The notes beneath the pieces were generated by a model, which was not told where the DNA came from, ran no database searches, and was given only the letters and a program-made list of their open reading frames with translations. 64,000 bases of DNA from Atlantibacter hermannii (GTDB lineage: Bacteria; Pseudomonadota; Gammaproteobacteria; Enterobacterales; Enterobacteriaceae). Each line of letters starts with the position of its first letter. The stretch's first letter is position 1. The DNA is taken from positions 868,001-932,000 of the forward strand of contig LR134136.1 in NCBI GenBank assembly GCA_900635495.1, written 5' to 3'. The position numbers and the translations under genes were made by a program. Shown here piece after piece: positions 1-8,210 of the stretch.

Positions 1-1
1 T

Positions 2-754
2 ATCCAGCGTCTTACCGGCAACCCCATGGCAAGCCCGGAAGTGCTTGGCATCAGTTCCGGCGCGGCATTCGGTGTGGTACTTATGCTGTTTCTGGTGCCG
101 GGTGACGTCTTCGGCTGGCTGTTGCCCGCCGGCAGTCTGGGGGCCGCCGCCACGCTGCTGATCATCATGGTAACCGCCGGGCGCGGAGGGTTCTCACCGC
201 ACCGTATGTTGCTGGCCGGGATGGCGCTGAGCACCGCGTTCACCATGCTGTTAATGATGTTGCAGGCCAGTGGCGATCCGCGAATGGCGAAGGTGATCAC
301 CTGGATTTCTGGTTCCACCTACAGCGTGACCGGCCATCATGCGGTATACAGCTTTGTCATTATGGCGGTGCTGCTGGCGCTTACCCCGCTATGCCGTCGT
401 TGGTTGACGGTCCTGCCCCTGGGCGGAGATACGGCCCGGGCGGTAGGCGTGGCGCTAACACCATCGCGTGTGGCTCTGTTGATGCTGGCGGCAAGCCTGA
501 CGGCCGCGGCGACGCTGACCATTGGGCCGCTGAGTTTTGTCGGGCTGATGGCGCCGCATATAACCCGGATGATGGGCTTTCGACGAGCGCTGCCGCAGTT
601 GGTGATTTCCGCGCTGTTGGGCGGGATGTTGCTGATTGTCGCGGACTGGTGCGGCAGAATGGTGATGTTCCCGTATCAGATCCCGGCAGGCCTGTTGTCG
701 ACCTTTATCGGTGCGCCGTACTTCGTGTATCTGCTGCGTAAGCAGAGCCGTTAA
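2..754 (+). CDS. fhuB: Ferrichrome ABC transporter permease FhuB, 3' part
   Basis: This is the C-terminal 250 residues of the inner-membrane permease that carries Fe(III)-hydroxamate siderophores across the cytoplasmic membrane with the ATPase FhuC and binding protein FhuD. The frame is open from base 2, so the gene enters from the left edge and most of its roughly 660 residues lie outside. Several hydrophobic membrane segments are visible. The FecCD-type permease signature that contacts the ATPase is present (GPLSFVGLMAPHI, about residues 175-187 of the visible part), and the C-terminus ends LLRKQSR as in E. coli FhuB. As in E. coli it would be the last gene of fhuACDB, and a hairpin follows the stop. 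Identification rests on strong recalled similarity. Confidence 0.95.
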   Translation: MQRLTGNPMASPEVLGISSGAAFGVVLMLFLVPGDVFGWLLPAGSLGAAATLLIIMVTAGRGGFSPHRMLLAGMALSTAFTMLLMMLQASGDPRMAKVITWISGSTYSVTGHHAVYSFVIMAVLLALTPLCRRWLTVLPLGGDTARAVGVALTPSRVALLMLAASLTAAATLTIGPLSFVGLMAPHITRMMGFRRALPQLVISALLGGMLLIVADWCGRMVMFPYQIPAGLLSTFIGAPYFVYLLRKQSR

Positions 755-762
755 GACGTTGG

Positions 763-790
763 GCCGCTTTCGCCCGGAAAGCGGCTTATT
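763..790 (+). terminator. Hairpin between convergent fhuB and the lysR-type gene
   Basis: A perfect 9-bp stem, GCCGCTTTC (763-771) with GAAAGCGGC (777-785), has a 5-nt loop and is followed by a short TTATT stretch. It starts 8 bp after the fhuB stop and runs into the stop codon of the convergent LysR gene. It could end transcription from both sides, although the T tract is weak. Confidence 0.6.
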
Positions 791-1688
791 CTGCTGCAAC
801 CGCGCGGGCGATAAGCTCGCGCAGCCACTGATGCGCCGGATCCCGATGCACGCGTTCCGGCCACAGCATCACCTTATCAAACCCGGTAATCTCAATCGGC
901 GCGTCCAGTATTTTGAGCGCCGGATCGTCACGCACCAGTCTTTCCGGTAATAACGCCACCATATTGGTGCGGCTCAGCACGGCGCTGACAAAGCTGAAGT
1001 GCGGCACGGACATCACGACCTTACGCGTCAGCCCTAATGCCGCCAGCGCTTCATCGGTGCTGCCGACAAATCCGCCGCCGTCCGGCGACACAATCACATG
1101 CTCAAGCTGGCAAAATTGTGCCAGATCCGGTGACTGTTGCAATTCAGGGTGATCGCGGCGGCACACCAGCCGATAGTTTTCCTTAAACAGCAGGCGACTA
1201 CGCAAGTCCAGGGGCGCGCCGCTGCGGGTGAAAATCGCCAGATCGAGTTTGTCATGCTCCATTGCGGCCCCGAGCCGGGTTGAGGGGACTTCCATCAGTG
1301 CCAGACGGCAATGTGGTGCGGCATGGCGTAATTCAGCCAGCGCGGGGAGCAATACCGAATGCTCACTGTAATCCGACGCGGCAATGCGCCAGGTAATGTG
1401 TGCTTGTGCAGGCTCGAAGGGCAGCGGCGAGGCGATGGCATTGTCCAGTGCCTGAAGCGCCTGACGCAACGGTTCGCGCAGCGCCTCCGCCCGTGCGGTG
1501 GGGCGCATACCGCGTGGTCCGGGCAGCAGCAGCGGGTCGCCTAACGCTTCGCGGAGTTTGGCCAACTGTACGCTGACCGAGGGTTGGGAGAGGTGCAGAC
1601 GCGCCGCCGCGCGGGTGACGTTTTGCTCAGTCAGTAGCGCATCCAGCGTCAGCAATAAATTCAAATCCAGCCTGCTGAGATTGTTCAT
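786..1688 (-). CDS. LysR-family transcriptional regulator next to a quinone reductase
   Basis: This is a 300-residue LysR-type regulator. It has an N-terminal winged helix-turn-helix (about residues 5-62, with the recognition-helix stretch HLSQPSVSVQLAKLR) followed by a substrate-binding domain. The leader stretch LDLNLLLTLDALL and the overall sequence resemble the NodD/NahR-like branch, but I do not recognise a named orthologue. I chose ATG at 1688 over the GTG one codon upstream because the AGG ribosome site sits 7 nt from the ATG and only 4 nt from the GTG. It is divergent from the flavoprotein gene at 1775, the usual layout for a LysR regulator controlling its neighbour. The probable target is therefore that gene, with an electrophile or quinone as inducer. 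The inducer is inference only. Confidence 0.85.
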   Translation of the reverse strand: MNNLSRLDLNLLLTLDALLTEQNVTRAAARLHLSQPSVSVQLAKLREALGDPLLLPGPRGMRPTARAEALREPLRQALQALDNAIASPLPFEPAQAHITWRIAASDYSEHSVLLPALAELRHAAPHCRLALMEVPSTRLGAAMEHDKLDLAIFTRSGAPLDLRSRLLFKENYRLVCRRDHPELQQSPDLAQFCQLEHVIVSPDGGGFVGSTDEALAALGLTRKVVMSVPHFSFVSAVLSRTNMVALLPERLVRDDPALKILDAPIEITGFDKVMLWPERVHRDPAHQWLRELIARAVAAE

Positions 1689-1774
1689 CACAATACCTGA
1701 TATTAACGCTATTCATTTTAACTATACCTGACGATGAGTGATGCTGACGTCACTTTTCATCAGGAGACATGGTC
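1689..1774. promoter_or_regulatory. Divergent promoter/operator region for the LysR gene and quinone reductase
   Basis: This 86-bp gap separates two divergent start codons. It contains the octamer ATACCTGA twice in direct orientation (1693-1700 and 1724-1731) and an AT-rich centre with TTAA motifs on both sides. LysR proteins usually bind dyads of the T-N11-A type in such gaps, so this is the expected operator site. I cannot assign a single clear dyad. The AGGAG ribosome site for the plus-strand gene is at 1762-1766. Confidence 0.4.
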
Positions 1775-2554
1775 ATGAATGTATTGATTGTCTATGCCCA
1801 CCCGGAACCCCAATCGCTCAATGGCGCACTTAAAAACGCGATGGTCGGCCAGCTTACCGCGCTGGGCCACCAGGTTCAGGTATCGGATCTGTATGCCATG
1901 AACTGGAAAGCCTCGCTGGATGCGGCGGATTTTACCCTTGATCATCAGGGCAAGCCGTTCGATCCCGCAGAGGATTCAAAACTGGGTTATCAGCAGGGAT
2001 TACAGACTCCTGATATCACCCGCGAGCAGGAAAAACTGTGCCGGGCGGATACGGTGATTTTCCAGTTCCCGCTGTGGTGGTTCACCATGCCTGCCATTAT
2101 GAAAGGCTGGTTTGAGCGGGTGTATGCCTATGGTTTCGCCTATGGCGTAGGGGAGCACTCAGACAGCCACTGGGGCGATCGCTACGGCGAAGGCAACATG
2201 GCTGGCAAGCGCGCCATGCTGGTGGTGACGGCAGGCGGCTGGGAGAGTCATTACCACCCGCGCGGTATCAACGGCGGTATTGATGACATTCTGTTCCCCA
2301 TCCATCACGGTATGCTGTGGTATCCGGGGTTTGACGTTCTGCCGCCGCACCTGATTTACCGTGCCCGCAAGATGGATCAGGCGCGTTTTCAGATGGAGTG
2401 CGAGAAGCTGGAGGCGCGGATGAAAACCCTTGAACAGACAGCACCGCTGCCGTTTCGTCGTCAAAACTTCGGCGATTACGCGATCCCGTCGTTAATTCTG
2501 AAGCCGGAGCTGGCGGAAGGGGAGAGCGGATTTGGCGTCCATTTGCAACGCTGA
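1775..2554 (+). CDS. NAD(P)H-dependent flavin oxidoreductase / quinone reductase, flavodoxin-2 fold
   Basis: This 259-residue cytoplasmic protein belongs to the NQO1/KefF/MdaB-like flavodoxin-2 family. These enzymes use FMN or FAD and reduce quinones by two electrons at the expense of NAD(P)H. Visible landmarks are the N-terminal strand and phosphate-binding loop (LIVYAHPEPQS), the FPLWWF motif before the helix that packs on the flavin, and the TAGGW loop. The upstream ATG at 1769 lies only 2 nt from AGGAG, whereas the ATG at 1775 lies 8 nt away, so 1775 is preferred. It is transcribed away from the LysR gene and probably regulated by it. The exact substrate cannot be read from sequence. This pair is absent from the fhuB-hemL junction of E. 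coli K-12. Confidence 0.85.
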   Translation: MNVLIVYAHPEPQSLNGALKNAMVGQLTALGHQVQVSDLYAMNWKASLDAADFTLDHQGKPFDPAEDSKLGYQQGLQTPDITREQEKLCRADTVIFQFPLWWFTMPAIMKGWFERVYAYGFAYGVGEHSDSHWGDRYGEGNMAGKRAMLVVTAGGWESHYHPRGINGGIDDILFPIHHGMLWYPGFDVLPPHLIYRARKMDQARFQMECEKLEARMKTLEQTAPLPFRRQNFGDYAIPSLILKPELAEGESGFGVHLQR

Positions 2555-2555
2555 A

Positions 2556-2588
2556 AGGAAAAGCGGCCCGCGCCGGATAACGCGGGCC
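2556..2588 (-). terminator. Rho-independent terminator of hemL
   Basis: A perfect 8-bp GC stem, GGCCCGCG (2565-2572) with CGCGGGCC (2581-2588), has an 8-nt loop. Read on the minus strand it is followed by GCTTTTCC, a short U-rich tail just past the hemL stop. It is also placed to stop read-through from the quinone reductase gene. Confidence 0.7.
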
Positions 2589-2596
2589 AGAAAGGG

Positions 2597-3877
2597 TTAC
2601 AGCTTCGCAAACACCTGACGCGCGGCATCGATGGTATTGTCGATATCTTCTTCGCTGTGCGCCACGGACATAAAGCCCGCTTCAAACGCGGACGGCGCCA
2701 GATAGACCCCTTCTTCCAGCATCAGGTGGAAGAAACGCTTAAAGCGCTCCACGTCGCAGCCCAGCACATCCTGATAGCAGGTGACGGTCGGTGCATCGGT
2801 GAAGAACAGGCCGAACATGCCGCCGACGTGGTTAACCACCAGCGGGATACCGGCTTGCTGGGCTGCTTCACGCAAGCCTTCCGCCAGACGCGTGGTCAGA
2901 TTGGTCAGCGTGGCATGAATGCCCGGTTGCGCCACCTCGGTCAGGCAGGCATAACCCGCCGCCATCGCGATGGGGTTACCGGACAGCGTTCCCGCCTGAT
3001 AAACCGGGCCGGTCGGGGCCAGCGCTTCCATGATTTCCCGACGTCCGCCGAATGCGCCCACCGGCATACCACCGCCGATGATTTTGCCCAGGCAGGTTAA
3101 ATCCGGTTCTACATCGTAATAAGACTGCGCGCCCGCCAGCGCCACGCGGAAACCGGTCATCACTTCATCGATAATCAGCAGCGCGCCGAACTCATCACAC
3201 AATGCGCGCAAGCCAGGCAGGAAGTCTGGCTGCGGCGGGATGCAGTTCATATTGCCGGCGACCGGCTCTACGATGATGCAGGCGATATCCTGCGGATACA
3301 GCTCGAAAGCCTCGCGCACGGAGGCCAAATCGTTATAAGTGCAGGTCAGGGTGTGCTTAGCGAAATCCGCGGGTACGCCTGGCGAATTGGGCTGGCCCAG
3401 GGTCAACGCGCCGGAGCCTGCTTTCACCAGCAGACAGTCGGCGTGACCGTGATAGCAGCCTTCGAATTTGATGATTTTGTCGCGATGGGTATAGCCGCGT
3501 GCCAGACGGATGGCGCTCATGGTGGCTTCGGTGCCGGAGTTAACCATCCGCACCATATCCATGGTGGGCACCAGCTCGGTGACCAGCTGCGCCATTTTGA
3601 CTTCCATCTCGGTCGGCGCGCCAAAGCTTAATCCGCGCTGGGCCGCTTCGATCACGGCGTTGCGGATAGCGGGGTGGTTATGACCCAGCACCATCGGCCC
3701 CCAGGAGCCCACGTAGTCGATATAGGCTTTGCCGTCGGCGTCATAAAGGTAAGCCCCATCTGCGCGTTCAATGAAAAGCGGCGTGCCCCCTACGCCGGTA
3801 AAGGCGCGTACCGGTGAATTAACCCCGCCAGGGATAAGCTCGCGAGCGGCAGCGTAGAGATGTTCAGACTTACTCAT
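2597..3877 (-). CDS. hemL: Glutamate-1-semialdehyde 2,1-aminomutase HemL
   Basis: HemL converts glutamate-1-semialdehyde to 5-aminolevulinate with PLP or PMP, the last step of the C5 route to tetrapyrroles. The protein has 426 residues, the same length as E. coli HemL. It is a fold-type I aminotransferase with the PLP-binding lysine in CLGKIIGGG (about K265) and the conserved IIDEVMTGFR segment. The start at 3877 gives the canonical MSKSE N-terminus with AGGAG 8 nt upstream; the longer reading to 3910 lacks such support. It is divergent from clcA, as in E. coli. Confidence 0.97.
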   Translation of the reverse strand: MSKSEHLYAAARELIPGGVNSPVRAFTGVGGTPLFIERADGAYLYDADGKAYIDYVGSWGPMVLGHNHPAIRNAVIEAAQRGLSFGAPTEMEVKMAQLVTELVPTMDMVRMVNSGTEATMSAIRLARGYTHRDKIIKFEGCYHGHADCLLVKAGSGALTLGQPNSPGVPADFAKHTLTCTYNDLASVREAFELYPQDIACIIVEPVAGNMNCIPPQPDFLPGLRALCDEFGALLIIDEVMTGFRVALAGAQSYYDVEPDLTCLGKIIGGGMPVGAFGGRREIMEALAPTGPVYQAGTLSGNPIAMAAGYACLTEVAQPGIHATLTNLTTRLAEGLREAAQQAGIPLVVNHVGGMFGLFFTDAPTVTCYQDVLGCDVERFKRFFHLMLEEGVYLAPSAFEAGFMSVAHSEEDIDNTIDAARQVFAKL

Positions 3878-4053
3878 GAATCGGCTCCTGATTCGTGGAA
3901 TGGGTAACAACGGGCTATTCTAAGTTATTCGCCGACGTTAATGAAAGTTTTGCCCGATTGAATCATTATATTTTGCAGGGATTTTCCTCGCGACGTTGCC
4001 CCTTCAGGCGAGTAGAATGCCGTGCGTTTAAAAACTACTGTAAATGATGGTGT

Positions 4054-5466
4054 ATGAATTCTAAAAACTCCTCGTTTGAAGCACAGCAAATCATTCGCCT
4101 GACACGGCGAGAACGCATTCGGCAACTTCTTAACCGCGATAAAACCCCGGCGGTGACTCTGTTAATGGCCGCCGTCGTCGGAACGTTAACCGGCCTGGCG
4201 GGCGTCGCCTTTGATAAAGCGGTGGAATGGGTACAACTCAACCGCATAGCCCTGCTGGCGGGCAATGCCGACCATGCCCTGGTGGTGTGGCCGCTGGCCT
4301 TCATCGCCTCGGCGGCGCTGGCGATGTTTGGTTACTGGCTGGTGCGACGCTTCGCGCCTGAAGCGGGCGGTTCCGGTATTCCGGAGATCGAAGGCGCGCT
4401 GGAAGGGTTAAGGCCGGTGCGCTGGTGGCGCGTCCTGCCGGTCAAATTCTTTGGCGGTATGGGCACACTGGGTGCCGGCATGGTGCTGGGACGCGAAGGG
4501 CCGACGGTGCAAATCGGCGGTAACCTCGGCGGGATGATTCGGGATATTTTCCGGATGCGCAGCGCGGAAGCGGGCCATACCCTGTTGGCGACCGGCGCGG
4601 CGGCGGGGATCTCTGCGGCCTTTAACGCGCCGCTGGCGGGTATTCTGTTTGTCATTGAAGAGATGCGCCCTCAGTTCCGCTATAGCCTCATTTCTATTAA
4701 AGCGGTGTTTACCGGCGTGATCATGTCGAGCATCGTGTTTCGTTTGCTCAATGGCGAGACGGCCCTTATCGATGTGGGGCAACTCACCAACGCACCGGTT
4801 CATACGCTGTGGCTGTATCTGCTGTTAGGGATGATTTTCGGCATTGTGGGCCCGCTGTTTAATACGCTGGTGCTAAAGGCACAGGATATTTTTGCGAAAA
4901 TCCACGGCGGGAATATCACCAAATGGGTGCTGATCGGCGGGCTTATAGGCGGCTTGTGCGGCGTGCTTGGGCTGATTGAACCCACCGCGGCGGGCGGTGG
5001 ATTTGCACTTATCCCTGTTGCGGCGGCAGGCAATTTTACCATCGGTATGCTGCTGTTTATTTTTATCGCCCGTGTTATTACCACGGTGCTGTGTTTCTCC
5101 TCCGGGGCGCCGGGCGGTATTTTCGCGCCGATGCTGGCACTGGGCACCTTACTGGGCACGGCGTTTGGTATGGCGTGTGTTGTGTGGTTCCCGGCCTGGC
5201 AACTGGAGCCCGGAACCTTTGCTATTGCGGGTATGGGCGCGCTGTTTGCCGCGTCGGTACGCGCGCCGCTCACCGGCATCGTGCTGGTACTGGAAATGAC
5301 TGACAATTATCAGCTCATTTTGCCAATGATCATAACCTGCCTGGGTGCCACACTGCTGGCGCAGCTGCTGGGCGGAAAACCGCTGTATTCAACCATTCTC
5401 GCGCAGACGCTGGCGAAACAGGAAGCGGAGAAGCAGTCAAAAGCCGCCCAACCGGAGAATACTTGA
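4054..5466 (+). CDS. clcA: H+/Cl- exchange transporter ClcA
   Basis: ClcA is a dimeric CLC antiporter of the inner membrane that exchanges two chloride for one proton and supports the extreme acid response. The 470 residues (473 in E. coli) carry the three selectivity-filter signatures: GSGIPE (about 106-111), GREGP with the gating glutamate (about E148), and GAPGGIFAP (about 354-362). The proton glutamate of the IEEMRPQF stretch (about E203) and the tyrosine of GKPLYS near the C-terminus are also present. Ribosome site strength is modest. In this genome it shares the neighbourhood with two lysine decarboxylases, another acid-survival function, but not an operon. Confidence 0.96.
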   Translation: MNSKNSSFEAQQIIRLTRRERIRQLLNRDKTPAVTLLMAAVVGTLTGLAGVAFDKAVEWVQLNRIALLAGNADHALVVWPLAFIASAALAMFGYWLVRRFAPEAGGSGIPEIEGALEGLRPVRWWRVLPVKFFGGMGTLGAGMVLGREGPTVQIGGNLGGMIRDIFRMRSAEAGHTLLATGAAAGISAAFNAPLAGILFVIEEMRPQFRYSLISIKAVFTGVIMSSIVFRLLNGETALIDVGQLTNAPVHTLWLYLLLGMIFGIVGPLFNTLVLKAQDIFAKIHGGNITKWVLIGGLIGGLCGVLGLIEPTAAGGGFALIPVAAAGNFTIGMLLFIFIARVITTVLCFSSGAPGGIFAPMLALGTLLGTAFGMACVVWFPAWQLEPGTFAIAGMGALFAASVRAPLTGIVLVLEMTDNYQLILPMIITCLGATLLAQLLGGKPLYSTILAQTLAKQEAEKQSKAAQPENT

Positions 5467-5599
5467 ACGATTTACCAGGGTATTAGATAATGACCAAATA
5501 GTTTGGGTGATATCCGTCATACTTCTGGCCGTTTCTGTTCCGGGACCGCCTCCAGGATTCGGTTAATTACCCGAATCGCCGTATCAATGGGAGCAAATA

Positions 5600-5944
5600 A
5601 TGAGTGATGACGTAGCGCTGCCTCTGCAATTTACCGATGCAGCAGCCAACAAAGTAAAAAGCCTGGTTGCCGATGAAGAAAACCCGAACCTGAAACTGCG
5701 CGTTTATATCACCGGTGGTGGTTGCAGCGGTTTCCAGTACGGCTTCACCTTTGACGACCAGATTAACGAAGGCGACATGACCATTGAGAAACAGGGTGTC
5801 GCGCTGGTGGTTGACCCGATGAGCCTGCAATACCTGGTCGGCGGCTCGGTGGATTACACTGAAGGGCTGGAAGGTTCCCGTTTTGTGGTAACCAACCCGA
5901 ACGCGACCAGCACCTGCGGCTGCGGTTCTTCATTTAGTATTTAA
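5600..5944 (+). CDS. erpA: Iron-sulfur cluster insertion protein ErpA
   Basis: ErpA is an A-type Fe-S carrier that delivers clusters to apoproteins, including the isoprenoid enzymes IspG and IspH. The 114 residues match E. coli in length. All three ligand cysteines are present, Cys42 in GGGCSGF and Cys106/Cys108 in STCGCG. GGGAG lies upstream of the ATG at 5600. The 133-bp gap after clcA presumably carries its promoter, but I could not assign an IscR site with confidence. A strong terminator follows. Confidence 0.97.
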   Translation: MSDDVALPLQFTDAAANKVKSLVADEENPNLKLRVYITGGGCSGFQYGFTFDDQINEGDMTIEKQGVALVVDPMSLQYLVGGSVDYTEGLEGSRFVVTNPNATSTCGCGSSFSI

Positions 5945-5957
5945 ACCGTAATGCCCA

Positions 5958-5991
5958 TAAAAAAAGCCGTGATTGCATCACGGCTTTTTTG
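5958..5991 (+). terminator. Bidirectional terminator between erpA and yadS
   Basis: A near-perfect stem, AAAAAGCCGTGAT with ATCACGGCTTTTTT, has a 3-nt loop. It is flanked by A and T tracts, so it can act for erpA on the plus strand and for yadS on the minus strand. Confidence 0.9.
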
Positions 5992-5994
5992 TTT

Positions 5995-6615
5995 TCACGG
6001 CCGGTCGTCCAGCGCGAAGGTCGGCAGTTTGAGGTGCCAACGGATCGCCGCCAGCCGGATCCCCAACGTCACGACCATGCCCACCATGCTCGCCTGCTCA
6101 AGCCCTATGCCGAAGACATAAAAGGCGTTGGCGTGAACAATGCCGCCGATAATACAGGCGGTGGCGTAAATTTCGGTGCGCAAAATCATCGGCACTTCAC
6201 GGGCGAGGACATCGCGGATGATCCCGCCGCCGACGCCGGTCAGTACGCCCATACACACCGCGACCAGCGGGCCGGTCCCGGCCATAAAAGCTTTGTTAAC
6301 CCCGATGCCGACAAATACCGCCAGCCCGACGGCATCCAGCACGGGCAATATCCATTTCGGCAGACGGCGCGGCTGACGCACCAGCACAATGGTCAGCATA
6401 CAGGTCACCATTGCGACCACCAGGTCGGTAGGATCTTTGACCCAAAATACCGGCCCGTTAGCGAGCGCCATATCGCGAATGGTTCCTCCGCCCACTGCCG
6501 TCACCACACCCAGCACCAGCACGCCAAATGGGTCCATACGCAGTTTACCGGCCAATAAAACGCCTGAAATAGCAAAAACGGCAGTACCAATGATATCCAG
6601 CCAATAGACCAGCAT
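5995..6615 (-). CDS. yadS: TRIC-like cation channel family membrane protein YadS
   Basis: This is a 206-residue inner-membrane protein of the bacterial TRIC/UPF0126 family. It has about seven hydrophobic segments arranged as two related halves, each with a glycine-rich kink and an arginine-aspartate (GGGTIRDM near residue 42 and GGGIIRDVL near residue 128). Structures of prokaryotic TRIC proteins show trimers that conduct monovalent cations; the physiological substrate of YadS is not established. It is the last gene of mtn-btuF-yadS and starts about 10 bp after btuF. Confidence 0.93.
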   Translation of the reverse strand: MLVYWLDIIGTAVFAISGVLLAGKLRMDPFGVLVLGVVTAVGGGTIRDMALANGPVFWVKDPTDLVVAMVTCMLTIVLVRQPRRLPKWILPVLDAVGLAVFVGIGVNKAFMAGTGPLVAVCMGVLTGVGGGIIRDVLAREVPMILRTEIYATACIIGGIVHANAFYVFGIGLEQASMVGMVVTLGIRLAAIRWHLKLPTFALDDRP

Positions 6616-6624
6616 TGCTCACCC

Positions 6625-7432
6625 TCATGATTTCGTTATTTCCGCCAGTGACTGGCAGAGCTGTTTTGCGGCGAGGATAATACGCGGCCCGGCACGTTCA
6701 AACCAGTCGTCATGAAGGGCAATAACCGGAACATTGAGCTGGTCATGCCAAAATTGGCTTGTTTTTGGAATATTGCGCTGTTCTCCTGCAACCACAATTG
6801 CCTGCGGCTTGCGCATCAGAACCTGCTCGCGGCTGACCTGCGGCCAGGGTACGCGGCTGTCGGCAAAGATATTTTCTCCGCCGCACACCTCCAGAATCTG
6901 ATTTTGCAGCGAGGATTTCCCGGAAGTGAACAGCGGCTGTCCGCCGAACTGCAAAAATACGCGGATCTTAGGCCGATCGGCATACTGTTTTTGCAGCGCG
7001 GCATACTCCTGCGCCAGTTTGTCGGCGGCGGCGTTGGCCTGATCGGGATTCGGGCTCCATTTAGCCAACTGACGCAATGCACCCACAATATCGTCAACCG
7101 TCATGGGGTCGAGCCCACAGCACGGAAATGCCCAGCGCCTTGAGTTGATTGACCTGCCGTTCGGCGTTACCTCCGCGCCAGGCCACCACTAAATCGGGTT
7201 TCAACGCCACGATGCGTTCGAAATTCATGCCCTGCCAGTTCGCCACCTGCTCAATTTTTTTAGCGGCCTCGGGATAATCAGAATAGTTGCTGACCGCAAC
7301 GGGGGTAATACCGGCGGCAAAAGCCAGTTCGGTATTGCCAGGCGAAAGGGTGATAACACGCGGCGCGGCATAAAGCGCGACGGGGAGAAGAAAAAGGGCG
7401 CACAGCGCCCCGAATCGGATGAACTTAGCCAT
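6625..7432 (-). pseudogene. btuF: Vitamin B12-binding periplasmic protein BtuF, reading frame broken by one extra base
   Basis: BtuF captures cobalamin in the periplasm for the BtuCD transporter. The first part (from 7432: signal peptide MAKFIRFG..LYAAP, then RVITLSPGNTELAF) and the second part (from about 7104 to 6625) are both close to E. coli BtuF but lie in different frames. On the coding strand the junction reads CTG TGG GCT CGA CCC CAT. Removing one base within 7110-7114 restores a V-L-W-(A/V)-D-P-M reading that continues into the C-terminal half. The extra base is not in a homopolymer, so a true mutation is possible. Other single-base insertions nearby argue for sequencing error. The start overlaps the 3' end of mtn by 8 bp, as expected for an operon. 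Confidence 0.85.
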
Positions 7433-8123
7433 GTTGCAGCTGTTGAAGCAGCGTTTCGACCATCAGGCTGGACTGCTTCGCCGCCACCGCGAGGAATTCG
7501 TCAAAGCTCAAATGGGATTCTTTATCCGCCACATCGGAAATCGCGCGCACCACCACAAATGGCACCCCGAAGTTATGACAGACGTGAGCAACGGCCGTGG
7601 CTTCCATCTCTACGGCAATCGCATTCGGGAAATGCTGGCGGATCTTCGCCAGGTTTTCCGCGCCGTTGATAAAGGCATCACCACTCACCACCAGGCCGCG
7701 CACCGCGTGAAGATCCAGCTTTTTAAAACACGCTTCGGCGGCGGCGATCAGTTTCTCATCAGCCTTGAAACCGGCCGGGCAACCCGGCAACTGACCATAT
7801 TCATAGCCAAACGCGGTCACATCGGCATCGTGATAGCGCACATCGTCAGACACCACGATATCGCCCACTTTCAGCGTTGGCGCGAGGCCACCCGCGGAAC
7901 CGGTATTAATGATCACATCCGGTTTGCAATGTTCCAGCAGCAGCGTCGCGCCCATGGCCGCCGCGACTTTGCCAATCCCTGATTTCAGCAGCGCCACCTC
8001 GGTGCCGTTTAGCGTCCCGGTATAGATTTCACATCCGGCAATGTTGAGCGTTTGACGGTTTTCGATTTTGTCGCGCAGAAGGGTGACTTCTTCTTCCATT
8101 GCGCCAATGATGCCTGCTTTCAT
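7425..8123 (-). CDS. mtn: 5'-methylthioadenosine/S-adenosylhomocysteine nucleosidase Mtn (Pfs)
   Basis: Mtn hydrolyses the N-glycosidic bond of MTA, S-adenosylhomocysteine and 5'-deoxyadenosine. It thereby recycles adenine and methionine and supplies S-ribosylhomocysteine for autoinducer-2 synthesis. The 232 residues match E. coli exactly in length. Catalytic Glu12 (AMEEEV), Glu174 (VEMEA) and Asp197 (ISDVAD) are all present. It is the first gene of mtn-btuF-yadS and is divergent from dgt. Confidence 0.97.
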   Translation of the reverse strand: MKAGIIGAMEEEVTLLRDKIENRQTLNIAGCEIYTGTLNGTEVALLKSGIGKVAAAMGATLLLEHCKPDVIINTGSAGGLAPTLKVGDIVVSDDVRYHDADVTAFGYEYGQLPGCPAGFKADEKLIAAAEACFKKLDLHAVRGLVVSGDAFINGAENLAKIRQHFPNAIAVEMEATAVAHVCHNFGVPFVVVRAISDVADKESHLSFDEFLAVAAKQSSLMVETLLQQLQHG

Positions 8124-8210
8124 AGAGATACTCGCTAAATGTTAGATTCGGGGGCATAGTCTATCATGGCAGGAGCAGGGAAATAATTGGCTAATCGACC
8201 CGGAGGGCTT

